Assembly: GCF_021190955.1 (NCBI RefSeq)
Contig: NZ_JAIOAO010000001.1
Coordinates: forward strand, 868,001-932,000
Direction of reading: 5' to 3'
From: Parachryseolinea silvisoli
GTDB lineage: Bacteria; Bacteroidota; Bacteroidia; Cytophagales; Cyclobacteriaceae
DNA length: 64,000 nt
Shown here in pieces: positions 33,218 through 42,190 of this stretch (the stretch's first letter is position 1; each line of letters starts with the position of its first letter). The translations under genes were made by a program, and so were the position numbers. The notes under the pieces were generated by a model. That model made no database searches. It worked only from the letters and a program-made list of their open reading frames with translations, and had not been told where the DNA came from.

Positions 33218-36200
33218 CAGAATTTGAGGTTGACACCAAATTGATAGGTTACCGAGCTTAGTCCGCCGTTGGCGTATGTTGCATCAGCCCACTCAGGATC
33301 AAATCCGTCGTAGTCCGTGAACACAAACGGGTTCAGTACGTTGGCATACACACGCAGGCTGGAAATACGCGCGCGCTCCAGCATCGCCGCCGGTACCGTG
33401 TAGCCCAGCGTGATGTTCTTCACTTTCACAAAGCTCGCATCACGGTAAAAGCCGACGTTCTCGGTGCTCCAGTATTTACCGGAATTCTTGGGCTGTGGAT
33501 ATTCATTGGATACGCGGGTAGCCGTGACATTGTTCTCCTGCATGTACCAGTCTACATTGAGCTTGGAGCGGCCGCGATCTTCGAAGTTCAGAAACTCCTG
33601 GTGGAAAGGGCTGAGCACTTGTACCCCTTGCCGGCTATACAACGACGCCGACAGATCAAATGCCTTGTAAGTAATCGTCGTCGAAAAACCTCCTGTCCAG
33701 CTCGGCATCGGAGTACCGAGAATGCGGCGATCGGTCGGTGTGATCTTATTGTCATCACCAAAATCTTTCACCCGCGCCTGGCCCGGCGTCTGCGCATACT
33801 TCTTGGCTTCTTCCGCCTGGTCGGCCTGCCAGATGCCGTCGAATACGTAGTTATAATTGACATTGATGGGCTGGCCGATAAACCACTTGTTGGCGATGTC
33901 GTCTACTTTGCCGCCAACGAGCTCGACAATTTCGTTGGTGTTCTTTGCAAAGTTGAAAGTCGTCGTCCAGGTCACGGCGTCGGTGCTGACGTTTACCGTG
34001 GTGAGGGCGACTTCCACACCTTTATTGCGCACCTGACCGATGTTGTCACGCACGCGCGGGCCCGTAGGTTTTGCCGGATCTGCGGGGTCGAAGTATCCGC
34101 CGGTTTCAAAGGGAATCGACTTAGCGAGAATCACGTCTTTGGTCAATTTGTTATAGTAGTCCACCGTACCCGTAATGCGTCCACTGAACAACGAGAAATC
34201 TACCCCCGCATCGACTTCCTGCGTCCGCTCCCAGCCCAGCGAAGAACTCACAATGCCGGTGCGCGGATACCCTGCCGAAGGCGTTCCGCCGAAGTCATAA
34301 TAAATGGGCGTAACCGATATATAGGTATCGTACGGATTTACATTTTGGTTATTGCCTGTCATGCCATAGCTCACGCGCAGTTTCAAGGCATCAACCTGTC
34401 GAACACCCGACATAAAGCCTTCTTCATTGATCTTCCACGCTACTGCTGCCGAGGGGAACGAGGCCCATTTGTGACCTTTTGCCAATACCGAAGCGCCATC
34501 CCAGCGGTTGGAGACTGTCAGCAAATATTTATTGCGCCAGGTATAGTTTAACCGCAACGCATAGGACATCAGCGACCATTTCTTGAAGTCCGAGTCCGAA
34601 CGTTGATTCGTGGGGTCGGCCGTGGCAAGGTTTTCAAAGCCCGAGTTATACGGCAACTTCGTGGCAGACGCCAGCACGGCTTCATCACGGAACATGTTGA
34701 GTGAATACAGGCCCATCGCGTTGATGGCATGGTCGCCGATCACCTTATTATAGGTCACCTGGTTATCCCATATATAGGAGAACGATTCCAGCGTATTGAT
34801 CTCGGCATCGGGCAACGTGGCCACGCGGCCTTCAGAGTTGGTGCCAAAATATTTACCCGTCTTCTCATATTTGAACCGGGGGGAGAACGACGTCCGTACG
34901 CTCAACCAGTTAATGGGTGTATATTCTATAAAGGCATTCGCCAGCGCATAATACGTACGCGTATCGTTTGACGCATTGGCCATATCTACCAGCGGGTTTA
35001 CCGAGCTGGTGAAGTCTAAATATGGAAGATCTTTGCCGGGCTGCACAATGAGCGAGTCCGGGTAGTCTGTGAAGTAGGGTTTCAGCAGCGGCGACATCCG
35101 GAATGCATTTACCATGGCGTTGCTACTACCGGCTTCGCGCTCAGCAATAGAAAGGTTTACACTGCCACCCGCCGCCCAGCGATCGTTCAGCGTCTGGCTG
35201 ACATTCGCCTTCAGGTTGTAACGTTTGTAATTGTCGTGTACAATGTTGCCTTCCTCCTCCTGATAGCCCATACCTAGGGTATAACCGAGCTTGTTTTCAC
35301 CCATGCCGGATATGCCGATCCAGTGGTTCATCTGCCGGCCGGTACGGATCAACAGACTAGGCCAATCGGTATAATCTTTCTCGGCCACACGACGATTGAG
35401 TTCGTCTTTGTTCGTCGCATTATTGCCAATGTTGGTGTCGTATGCCTGTTTAGCCTGGATGGCGCCGGTGATATACGAATCCTGGCGGAAATTCCAGAAC
35501 CTGTCACCGTCCATAAAGTCGGGCATGCGCACGGCGTCACGTACACCATAATAGCCGTCATAAGAGATCACGGCTTTCTGTTTTACGGAGGCACCGCGTT
35601 TGGTGGTGACGATGACCACCCCATAGGCACCCCGTGATCCGTAGATGGCCGTGGACGAGGCATCCTTCAGGATGTCGATGCGCTCAATGTCCTGGGGGTT
35701 GAGGAAATCAATGTTTTCGGTGATCATGCCGTCCACTACATACAGCGGTTGGCCGCCGCTGAGCGATTGTTGGCCGCGGATCTGTACTTTGAAGTTCGCA
35801 CCCGGCCGGCCGGAAGGGTTTGAAATGTCTACACCCGCCACCTGGCCCTGTACGGCTTCCACCGTACCCAGCGACCCGCGCCGCACGATCTGCTCGGGGT
35901 CTACAGCAGCTACAGATCCTGTCAAATCAGTCTTCTTGACCGTACCATACCCGACAACGACCACTTCCGACAGTTGGGTGAGGTCCGATTGAAGACTAAC
36001 AGACACCGTTGTCTGCGAGCCGACAGCGACCTCCTGCGGTGCATAACCAATAAAGGAGAAGACCAGGACGACGTCCTGGTTAGGAACTTGTAGACGATAG
36101 CTACCGTTTACATCGGTAGTGGTACCGGTCGTTGTACCTTTGACGATGACCGATACACCGGGTAATGGTGCGCCGTCTTCGGAGGCGGTGACAACACCGT

Positions 36201-36333
36201 TGACGGTAAAGTCCTGTGCATGAACCTGGAGGAAAAATATTCCCACCAGTGTAAGAGAGCAGAGAACAGCCCGACACAAGCTCCTGGCAAAGTCCCTTGC
36301 AGGCGGGGGAAAAGACTGTAAAATGTGCATCAT
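33217..36333 (-). CDS. SusC/RagA-like TonB-dependent transporter (pectin locus)
   Basis: A 1038-residue outer-membrane transporter. After the signal region (LVGIFFLQVHAQ) comes a carboxypeptidase-regulatory-like domain (FTVNGVVTASEDGAPLPGV), the TonB-box region LSEVVVVGYGTVKK, the plug with VQIRGQQSLSGGQPLYVVDG and DILKDASSTAIYGSRGAYG, and a 22-strand barrel ending in VTYQFGVNLKF. With the SusD downstream it should import oligogalacturonides using TonB/ExbBD energy. A LacI-type palindrome (36430-36441) lies 97 bases before the start. The substrate call rests on the operon (CE8, CE12-GH28, GH105). Confidence 0.95.
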   Translation of the reverse strand: MMHILQSFPPPARDFARSLCRAVLCSLTLVGIFFLQVHAQDFTVNGVVTASEDGAPLPGVSVIVKGTTTGTTTDVNGSYRLQVPNQDVVLVFSFIGYAPQEVAVGSQTTVSVSLQSDLTQLSEVVVVGYGTVKKTDLTGSVAAVDPEQIVRRGSLGTVEAVQGQVAGVDISNPSGRPGANFKVQIRGQQSLSGGQPLYVVDGMITENIDFLNPQDIERIDILKDASSTAIYGSRGAYGVVIVTTKRGASVKQKAVISYDGYYGVRDAVRMPDFMDGDRFWNFRQDSYITGAIQAKQAYDTNIGNNATNKDELNRRVAEKDYTDWPSLLIRTGRQMNHWIGISGMGENKLGYTLGMGYQEEEGNIVHDNYKRYNLKANVSQTLNDRWAAGGSVNLSIAEREAGSSNAMVNAFRMSPLLKPYFTDYPDSLIVQPGKDLPYLDFTSSVNPLVDMANASNDTRTYYALANAFIEYTPINWLSVRTSFSPRFKYEKTGKYFGTNSEGRVATLPDAEINTLESFSYIWDNQVTYNKVIGDHAINAMGLYSLNMFRDEAVLASATKLPYNSGFENLATADPTNQRSDSDFKKWSLMSYALRLNYTWRNKYLLTVSNRWDGASVLAKGHKWASFPSAAVAWKINEEGFMSGVRQVDALKLRVSYGMTGNNQNVNPYDTYISVTPIYYDFGGTPSAGYPRTGIVSSSLGWERTQEVDAGVDFSLFSGRITGTVDYYNKLTKDVILAKSIPFETGGYFDPADPAKPTGPRVRDNIGQVRNKGVEVALTTVNVSTDAVTWTTTFNFAKNTNEIVELVGGKVDDIANKWFIGQPINVNYNYVFDGIWQADQAEEAKKYAQTPGQARVKDFGDDNKITPTDRRILGTPMPSWTGGFSTTITYKAFDLSASLYSRQGVQVLSPFHQEFLNFEDRGRSKLNVDWYMQENNVTATRVSNEYPQPKNSGKYWSTENVGFYRDASFVKVKNITLGYTVPAAMLERARISSLRVYANVLNPFVFTDYDGFDPEWADATYANGGLSSVTYQFGVNLKF

Positions 36334-36429
36334 AGGATTAGGGTTGTTTGATTGAATACACTGGCTAAAACATGTTTTTTTTAAAGATTTCTGAGACCTT
36401 TAACTCGATCGTGCAATCGTTCGTATTGC

Positions 36430-36441
36430 GCAATCGATTGC
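36430..36441. promoter_or_regulatory. Palindrome GCAATCGATTGC, probable LacI-family operator for the pectin operon
   Basis: Twelve-base perfect palindrome inside TTGCGCAATCGATTGCATTTT, identical in its core to the site before uxaA (17320-17339). A further GCAATCG half-site occurs just to the left at 36412-36418, which may allow a second dimer to bind. It is 97 bases from the SusC start. Confidence 0.75.
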
Positions 36442-36626
36442 ATTTTAGAAAGGATTTTCAAATCCTCCAAAGAATCTTTCAACTATTTTATCATCGAGAC
36501 TTTTTTAACCGGAAATTTCATTGAATTACCCTTATTTTGTATGGCTTGGGACCGATACCAATAAAATCCAGCAAAAAGTAGCCCGGCCGGCGTTTCACTT
36601 TATCGCTTTTTTTTCCTTTATATTGC

Positions 36627-36638
36627 GCAACCGATTAC
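36627..36638. promoter_or_regulatory. Imperfect copy of the operator (GCAACCGATTAC) just before kduI
   Basis: Ten of twelve positions match GCAATCGATTGC, and the leading TTGC extends the match to the uxaA site. Its end is only five bases before the chosen kduI start at 36644, so binding would block transcription or sit over the leader. It also precedes the regulator gene of the same operon, hinting at autoregulation. Confidence 0.6.
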
Positions 36639-36643
36639 ACATT

Positions 36644-37474
36644 ATGTTGCACACGTCTCGATACGCCCACCATCCCACCGCCTACAAGACCTTTACCACA
36701 GCCCAGCTTCGCGAGGCTTTTTTGGTAGAGCAAATATTTGTACCCGGTGAGATCTCTTTGGTCTATTCTCACTACGACCGCCTCATTGTCGGCGGCGCTG
36801 CACCGACCGAGCAGCCCCTCGCTCTTACTCCGATCGACGACCTGAAAGCAGACTATTTTCTGCAGCGTCGCGAGCTGGGTATCATCAACGTCGGCGGTGC
36901 CGGCGATGTACAGGTAGACGGCCAAACGTATACATTACAAAATAAAGAAGCGCTCTATGTAGGCCGCGGCGTAAAGGAAGTCTCCTTCCTGCCGGGCCCG
37001 GACAAGCCGCTATTCTATCTCAACTCCGCGCCCGCACATGCGGCATACCCGGTACGCAAAGTATCTCTTGCCGATGCCGACACCGTGGAGATCGGATCGA
37101 TCGAAACGTCAAACCATCGTATCATCCGCAAGCTGTTAGTAAACAGTGTGCTCGAAACATGTCAGCTGCAAATGGGGCTGACCGAGCTCCAAAAGGGCAG
37201 CGTTTGGAACACCATGCCAGCGCATACCCACGCCCGCCGCATGGAAGCTTATTTTTACTTCGATGTGCCGGATGGCCAAACGGTGTGTCATTTTATGGGC
37301 GAACCACAAGAGACACGTCACATCTGGATGCAGAATCATCAGGCTGTATTCTCGCCGCCGTGGTCGATTCACAGCGGTGCGGGCACCAGCAATTATACCT
37401 TCATCTGGGGGATGGCTGGCGAGAATCTCGACTACAGCGATATGGACGGCGTTAAACCCAACGAGCTGCGATGA
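36644..37474 (+). CDS. kduI: 5-keto-4-deoxyuronate isomerase (4-deoxy-L-threo-5-hexosulose-uronate ketol-isomerase)
   Basis: 276 residues from the ATG at 36644. The open frame extends 41 codons upstream, but that part crosses the operator and is not family-like, whereas [17 protein letters not shown] matches the family N-terminus and length. The double-cupin enzyme converts DKI, made from unsaturated uronates, to DKII. Zinc ligands H194, H196, E201 ([15 protein letters not shown]) and H243 (PPWSIHSG) are in place. The stop overlaps kduD by 4 bases. Confidence 0.96.
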   Translation: MLHTSRYAHHPTAYKTFTTAQLREAFLVEQIFVPGEISLVYSHYDRLIVGGAAPTEQPLALTPIDDLKADYFLQRRELGIINVGGAGDVQVDGQTYTLQNKEALYVGRGVKEVSFLPGPDKPLFYLNSAPAHAAYPVRKVSLADADTVEIGSIETSNHRIIRKLLVNSVLETCQLQMGLTELQKGSVWNTMPAHTHARRMEAYFYFDVPDGQTVCHFMGEPQETRHIWMQNHQAVFSPPWSIHSGAGTSNYTFIWGMAGENLDYSDMDGVKPNELR

Positions 37475-38259
37475 GTGCACTTTTCGATCTTTCTGGCAAG
37501 CGCGCGCTCATTACCGGTGGCACGCATGGCCTCGGCATGGCCATGGCCAAGGGCCTGGGGCAAGCAGGTGCACACCTGCTCATCAACGGTCATTCACCCG
37601 CCAAGATGGAACAAGCCCTTGCCGAGTACCGGGGCGAAGGCATTACCGCTACGGGCCATTTGTTTGACGTTACCGACGACAAAGCTGTGAACGCCGCGGT
37701 CGCTGGCATCGAAGCCGAAGTAGGCAGCATCGACATCCTCGTGAACAACGCCGGCATCATTAAGCGTACACCCATCCTGGAAATGGAAGTGGAAGATTTT
37801 AAACAGGTCATCGATGTAGACTTAGTCGGGCCTTTTATCGTTTCAAAACATGTAGGCAAATACATGGTGCAACGCAAGGCCGGCAAGATCATCAACATCT
37901 GTTCCATGATGAGCGAGCTCGGCCGCAATACAGTGACCGCCTACGCCGCCGCCAAGGGCGGCCTGAAAATGCTGACCAAAAATATGGCGACGGAGTGGGC
38001 CCGGTATAATATACAGGTGAACGGTATTGGTCCGGGCTATTTTGCTACGGAGCAGACAGCGCCCATTCGGGTGGATGGCCATCCGTTCAATGAGTTTATT
38101 CTCAATCGCACGCCGGCGGGACGGTGGGGTGACCCCGACGACCTCCGCGGCACCGCAGTATTTCTGGCATCTGCCGCGAGCGACTTCATAAACGGGCAGA
38201 TTATTTACGTTGATGGTGGTATATTAGCGACCATCGGCAAGCCGGCCAACGAGGCCTAA
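37471..38259 (+). CDS. kduD: 2-deoxy-D-gluconate 3-dehydrogenase / DKII reductase
   Basis: A 262-residue classical short-chain dehydrogenase. Nucleotide loop [12 protein letters not shown] (about 15-26), NNAGI at about 90, catalytic Ser in ICSMMSELG, Tyr-x3-Lys in TAYAAAKGG, and the C-terminal [12 protein letters not shown]. KduD reduces 2,5-diketo-3-deoxygluconate (DKII) to 2-keto-3-deoxygluconate, where the unsaturated-uronate branch joins the galacturonate branch. The coupled position after kduI makes the assignment firm. KDG kinase is at 15058-16056. Confidence 0.95.
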   Translation: MSALFDLSGKRALITGGTHGLGMAMAKGLGQAGAHLLINGHSPAKMEQALAEYRGEGITATGHLFDVTDDKAVNAAVAGIEAEVGSIDILVNNAGIIKRTPILEMEVEDFKQVIDVDLVGPFIVSKHVGKYMVQRKAGKIINICSMMSELGRNTVTAYAAAKGGLKMLTKNMATEWARYNIQVNGIGPGYFATEQTAPIRVDGHPFNEFILNRTPAGRWGDPDDLRGTAVFLASAASDFINGQIIYVDGGILATIGKPANEA

Positions 38260-38286
38260 CAACGTGTACAGCATGAAGCGTCAACC

Positions 38287-39312
38287 ATGAAGAAGGAAAA
38301 AGCGACCATACACGATATTGCCCGGAAACTGAATATTACAGCCTCCACAGTATCACGTGCCCTGAAAGATCATCCGCGCATCAGTGCCGAAACCAAGAAG
38401 GCAGTTCAAAAAACAGCCCAGAAGCTCAACTACCAGCCGAACCACATCGCCGCCGCCCTTCGCAATGGCAAAAGCAAGATCATCGGCATCATCGTACCGA
38501 CAGCCGACCGGAGCTTTTTCTCATCGGTGGTGCGCGGTATTGAAGAGATTGCCAACGGCTCGCAATACAACGTAATGATCTGCCAAACATATGACAATTA
38601 CGAGAAGGAAGTCGCCACGGTAGAAGCCCTGCTCAACGCACGCGTAGACGGCGTCATTGCGTCACACGGTAAAGAGACGCAAAATTTCGATCACTTCCTG
38701 AAAATAAAAGAGCGTGGCATTCCACTGATCCTCTTCGATCGTTCAAACGACGAGCTGGAAGTAAGCAGTGTTGTGATCGACGACTTCCTCGGTGCGTATA
38801 AAGCGACCGAGCACCTGATCCAACAAGGCTGTCGCCGCATCGCACACTTCACCAACACCCGCAAGATCAGCATCTTCAAAGAACGCCTCCGCGGATATCG
38901 CGAAGCATTACTCGATAACAAGCTTCCGTATGATGAAACGCTGGTAATCGAAAGCAACCTGCAGCTGGAAGACGGCCGCAGCAGCACGGAGCAACTACTG
39001 AAGTTGCGCGAACGCCCCGACGGTATATTTTCTGCCAGTGCCCTGAGCATTGTCGGCGCGCTGCAGGTGTTAAAAGAAAATAACATTGCTGTGCCCGACC
39101 AGGTGGCCCTGGTGGGATTCAGTAATGAAACCTATACTTCCTTTACCGATCCCTCGCTCAGCACCGTAGAGCAGCACAGTATGCGCATCGGCAATGCTGC
39201 CGCGGAGATCTTCCTCGAAGAGGTCAACGCAGACCAGAAAAAATTCATCCCCCAAAAGATCGTTCTCAAGCCGGAGCTCATCATCCGGCAGTCCTCTCTA
39301 CGGAAGAAATAA
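38287..39312 (+). CDS. LacI-family transcriptional regulator, probable hexuronate/pectin repressor
   Basis: A 341-residue regulator. The N-terminal helix-turn-helix and hinge (about 4-60) read ATIHDIARKLNITASTVSRA and LNYQPNHIAAALRNGKS; the periplasmic-binding-protein-like effector domain follows (IIGIIVPTADRSFFSSVVRG, DGVIASHGKETQ, VALVGFSNETYTSFTDPSLS). Placed between kduD (27-base gap) and uxaC (33-base gap), it most likely senses a uronate intermediate such as KDG. It would bind the GCAATCGATTGC palindromes before uxaA, the pectin SusC gene and kduI (inference from operator symmetry and place). Confidence 0.93.
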   Translation: MKKEKATIHDIARKLNITASTVSRALKDHPRISAETKKAVQKTAQKLNYQPNHIAAALRNGKSKIIGIIVPTADRSFFSSVVRGIEEIANGSQYNVMICQTYDNYEKEVATVEALLNARVDGVIASHGKETQNFDHFLKIKERGIPLILFDRSNDELEVSSVVIDDFLGAYKATEHLIQQGCRRIAHFTNTRKISIFKERLRGYREALLDNKLPYDETLVIESNLQLEDGRSSTEQLLKLRERPDGIFSASALSIVGALQVLKENNIAVPDQVALVGFSNETYTSFTDPSLSTVEQHSMRIGNAAAEIFLEEVNADQKKFIPQKIVLKPELIIRQSSLRKK

Positions 39313-39345
39313 CTTTATTACATCACCCGGACAACCTATCGCTTT

Positions 39346-40749
39346 ATGACGCATTTCCTGACCGAAGACTTTCTGCTCACAAACGATTTCGCCAAAACAC
39401 TATACCACCAGTTTGCCAAGGATCTCCCCATCATTGACTACCATTGCCACCTGTCTCCACAGGACATCGCCGGCGATCGCCGGTTTGAGAACCTGACGAA
39501 GGTATGGCTGGAGGGCGATCACTATAAGTGGCGTGCCATGCGCACGCTGGGCGTTGATGAAAAGTATATCACAGGCAACGGCTCGGACGAAGATAAGTTT
39601 AAACAGTGGGCTACCACCGTGCCGTACACGATGCGAAACCCCCTTTACCACTGGACGCACCTGGAGCTGAAACGCTACTTTGGCATAGACCAGGTGCTCA
39701 CGCCCGACTCGGCCGATAGTATTTACCACCAGTGCTCCGAGCAGCTTGGACAAACCGCCAATACGACCCGTGGCCTGTTGACCCGCATGAAGGTAGAGGT
39801 TGTTTGTACCACCGACGACCCGGCCGATACGCTGGAATATCATCAGCAGATCAAACGTAGCGGCTTTGCCACGACCATTCTCCCAACGTTTCGCCCCGAC
39901 AAAGCTTACGCGGTGGAAAACCCGGTCACGTATAATGCCTACCTCGAAAAATTATCGGCTGCTTCCGGCGTCACCATCAGCAGCTTCACCTCGCTGATCG
40001 CCGCGCTAGAAAATCGTATCGAGTTCTTTCACAGCCTGGGTTGCAAACTTTCCGACCACGGCCTGGAGCAGCTTTACTTCCCGGAAGACAAGCAAGCCTT
40101 CTCGGCAGAAACGATCTTTGCCAGGCTCTTGAAGAAAGAAGTACTGACAAAACCCGAGATACAGTATATTAAATATGCTACACTTGTCGAGCTGGGCCGT
40201 CGTTATCATCAGAAAGGTTGGGCCCAGCAATTCCACCTAGGTGCGCTGCGCAATACCAATGAGCGCATGCTGCGCATCCTGGGACCCGACACGGGCTTTG
40301 ACTCGATCGGCGACTATACGCAGGCCGTGGCCCTGGCCCGGTTCCTGAATGAGCTGGACAGCACCAACCAGCTGGCGAAGACCATCCTGTATAACCTTAA
40401 CCCGGGTGACAATGAAGTGATGGGTACCATGATCGGTAACTTCAACGACGGCTCCATCAAGGGTAAGATTCAGTTCGGTTCGGCGTGGTGGTTCCTCGAC
40501 CAGAAAGACGGGATGGAGAAACAGATCAATGCCCTTTCCAATATGGGCTTGCTCAGCTGCTTCATCGGGATGTTGACCGACTCGCGTAGCTTCCTCTCGT
40601 TTCCGCGTCACGAGTACTTCCGCCGCATCCTTTGCAACCTGATCGGCCGCGATGTAACCAACGGTGAGCTACCCGCCGATGAAAAATGGTTGGGTAAGAT
40701 TGTCTCGGATATCTGCTACCACAACGCTAAAAACTACTTCAACTTCTAA
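39346..40749 (+). CDS. uxaC: Glucuronate/galacturonate isomerase
   Basis: A 467-residue enzyme of the amidohydrolase-like UxaC family, length as usual. It isomerises D-galacturonate to D-tagaturonate (and glucuronate to fructuronate), the first cytoplasmic step. Motifs: IIDYHCHLSPQDIA with metal-binding His pair, DHYKWRAMRTLG, TTDDPADTLEYH, QFHLGALRNTN and a SRSFLSFPRHEYFRR segment near the C-terminus. It is followed by uxaB after 19 bases. Confidence 0.96.
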   Translation: MTHFLTEDFLLTNDFAKTLYHQFAKDLPIIDYHCHLSPQDIAGDRRFENLTKVWLEGDHYKWRAMRTLGVDEKYITGNGSDEDKFKQWATTVPYTMRNPLYHWTHLELKRYFGIDQVLTPDSADSIYHQCSEQLGQTANTTRGLLTRMKVEVVCTTDDPADTLEYHQQIKRSGFATTILPTFRPDKAYAVENPVTYNAYLEKLSAASGVTISSFTSLIAALENRIEFFHSLGCKLSDHGLEQLYFPEDKQAFSAETIFARLLKKEVLTKPEIQYIKYATLVELGRRYHQKGWAQQFHLGALRNTNERMLRILGPDTGFDSIGDYTQAVALARFLNELDSTNQLAKTILYNLNPGDNEVMGTMIGNFNDGSIKGKIQFGSAWWFLDQKDGMEKQINALSNMGLLSCFIGMLTDSRSFLSFPRHEYFRRILCNLIGRDVTNGELPADEKWLGKIVSDICYHNAKNYFNF

Positions 40750-40768
40750 CGCTCTAACCTGTTGTTCC

Positions 40769-42190
40769 ATGCCCCAGCTCAATCGCCATACGGCCAACCA
40801 GCCGCAGACCCTTCCTGTAAAAATACTTCAGTTCGGAGAAGGTAATTTCCTACGCGCGTTTGTCGACTGGATCGTCGACATTATGAATGAAAAGACAGAC
40901 TTCTACGGCGCCATCGACATTGTCCAACCCATTAGCCGCGGCATGACAGCCCAGCTCCGCGAGCAGGACGGTTTATACCATGTGGTATTAAACGGTCTGC
41001 AACAAGGACGTACGGTTTCGGAAACACGGTTGATTACTTGTGTGGCCGATGCGTTTAATCCATACGATGACTTTGAACGCTTTTTAGCACGCGCGCGTAA
41101 CCCGGATCTCTGGTTTATTCTCTCCAATACAACAGAAGCAGGCATTACATTTAACGCAGCCGATGCCGATCCCCACGTGCTGGCCGATAGTTTTCCAGGG
41201 AAAGTAACGCAGTTGTTATACCACCGTTTCGAGATATTTCAAGGCGAGGCAGAGAAGGGTTTGATTTTGATTCCCTGTGAGCTGATCGAAAAGAACGGCG
41301 ACAAGCTGCGCGAAACCGTGCTGCAATACGCCGACCACTGGCAGCTGCCGGCCACATTCAAGCAATGGATCCAAACCGCCAACACCTTCTGCAATAGTCT
41401 GGTGGACCGTATTGTGCCGGGTTTTCCAAAAGATACGATTCACGACATTCAACAAGCGGTGGGCTATACCGACAACCTGGTCGTAACCGCAGAGCCTTTT
41501 CACCTCTGGGTAATCGAGGCGCCGGTGTCCGTCCAACAAGCCTTCCCCGCCGATCAAGCGGGCTTACACGTAAAGTTTGTACAAGACCTGACGCCCTATC
41601 GCACACGCAAGGTCCGTATCCTCAACGGCGCCCATACGGCATTGGTGCCGGTGGCATACCTGCGCGGCCTGCGTACAGTACGCGATGCCGTGGAAGATAA
41701 CTATACCGGCGCATTCCTACGCGAAGCGATCTACGACGAGATCATTCCTACACTCGACCTGCCAGCAAGCGAATTGGAGCAATTTGCGGCGGACGTCATG
41801 GAACGTTTTCAAAACCCCTTTATCCGCCACGAGCTGAGCAGCATTGCCCTGAACTCCATCTCGAAATATAAGGTACGGGTATTGCCGTCGGTATTGGAGT
41901 ATTACACACGCCGGGGCACGCTACCCGAGAAGCTCTTGCATGCACTGGCCGCACTCATCCTCTTCTATAAAGGCACGTATCAAGGTGAAGCCTTGCCGGT
42001 GAACGATACACCGGAAATTCTGGAGTTCTTCGCCCGGGTCTGGAAGACGGGCGATGCCCACTACGCAGTGCGCGAAACGCTGGCCAACAAAACCTTCTGG
42101 GATCAGGACCTGACCCTGGTACCCGGGCTACTGGCACGCGTATCGCATTATATACACACCTACGCCACCACGGGCAGCCCGGTGGCCTGA
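40769..42190 (+). CDS. uxaB: Tagaturonate reductase (altronate oxidoreductase)
   Basis: 473 residues from the ATG at 40769; upstream in-frame codons overlap uxaC and are not family-like. It belongs to the mannitol dehydrogenase-like family and reduces tagaturonate to altronate with NADH, feeding UxaA. The N-terminal nucleotide motif is KILQFGEGNFLRAFVDWIVD; FILSNTTEAGITF and the catalytic region VRILNGAHTALVPVAYL with the Lys-Asn-His type residues follow. Its stop abuts the stop of the convergent GH3 gene with no space (TGATCA). Confidence 0.95.
   Translation: MPQLNRHTANQPQTLPVKILQFGEGNFLRAFVDWIVDIMNEKTDFYGAIDIVQPISRGMTAQLREQDGLYHVVLNGLQQGRTVSETRLITCVADAFNPYDDFERFLARARNPDLWFILSNTTEAGITFNAADADPHVLADSFPGKVTQLLYHRFEIFQGEAEKGLILIPCELIEKNGDKLRETVLQYADHWQLPATFKQWIQTANTFCNSLVDRIVPGFPKDTIHDIQQAVGYTDNLVVTAEPFHLWVIEAPVSVQQAFPADQAGLHVKFVQDLTPYRTRKVRILNGAHTALVPVAYLRGLRTVRDAVEDNYTGAFLREAIYDEIIPTLDLPASELEQFAADVMERFQNPFIRHELSSIALNSISKYKVRVLPSVLEYYTRRGTLPEKLLHALAALILFYKGTYQGEALPVNDTPEILEFFARVWKTGDAHYAVRETLANKTFWDQDLTLVPGLLARVSHYIHTYATTGSPVA

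Larger units (their letters stand above)
36334..36643. promoter_or_regulatory. Divergent control region between the pectin SusC gene and kduI
   Basis: 310 bases without a credible gene. The open frame on the plus strand that reaches back to 36521 is only an upstream extension of kduI. The region holds two operator-like sites (described separately) and AT-rich stretches; I could not fix a -33/-7 Bacteroidota promoter with both elements in place. Control of both divergent operons by one regulator is likely. Confidence 0.7.

Noticed and set aside
36521-36643. Upstream extension of kduI (41 codons)
   Set aside because: Crosses the operator-like site and has no similarity to the KduI N-terminus; the start at 36644 gives the family length and correct zinc-ligand spacing.
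40664-40768. Upstream extension of uxaB overlapping uxaC by about 86 bases
   Set aside because: The residues are an off-frame copy of uxaC coding sequence and are Thr/Ser-rich without similarity; the ATG at 40769 gives the usual N-terminus with the nucleotide-binding motif close behind.
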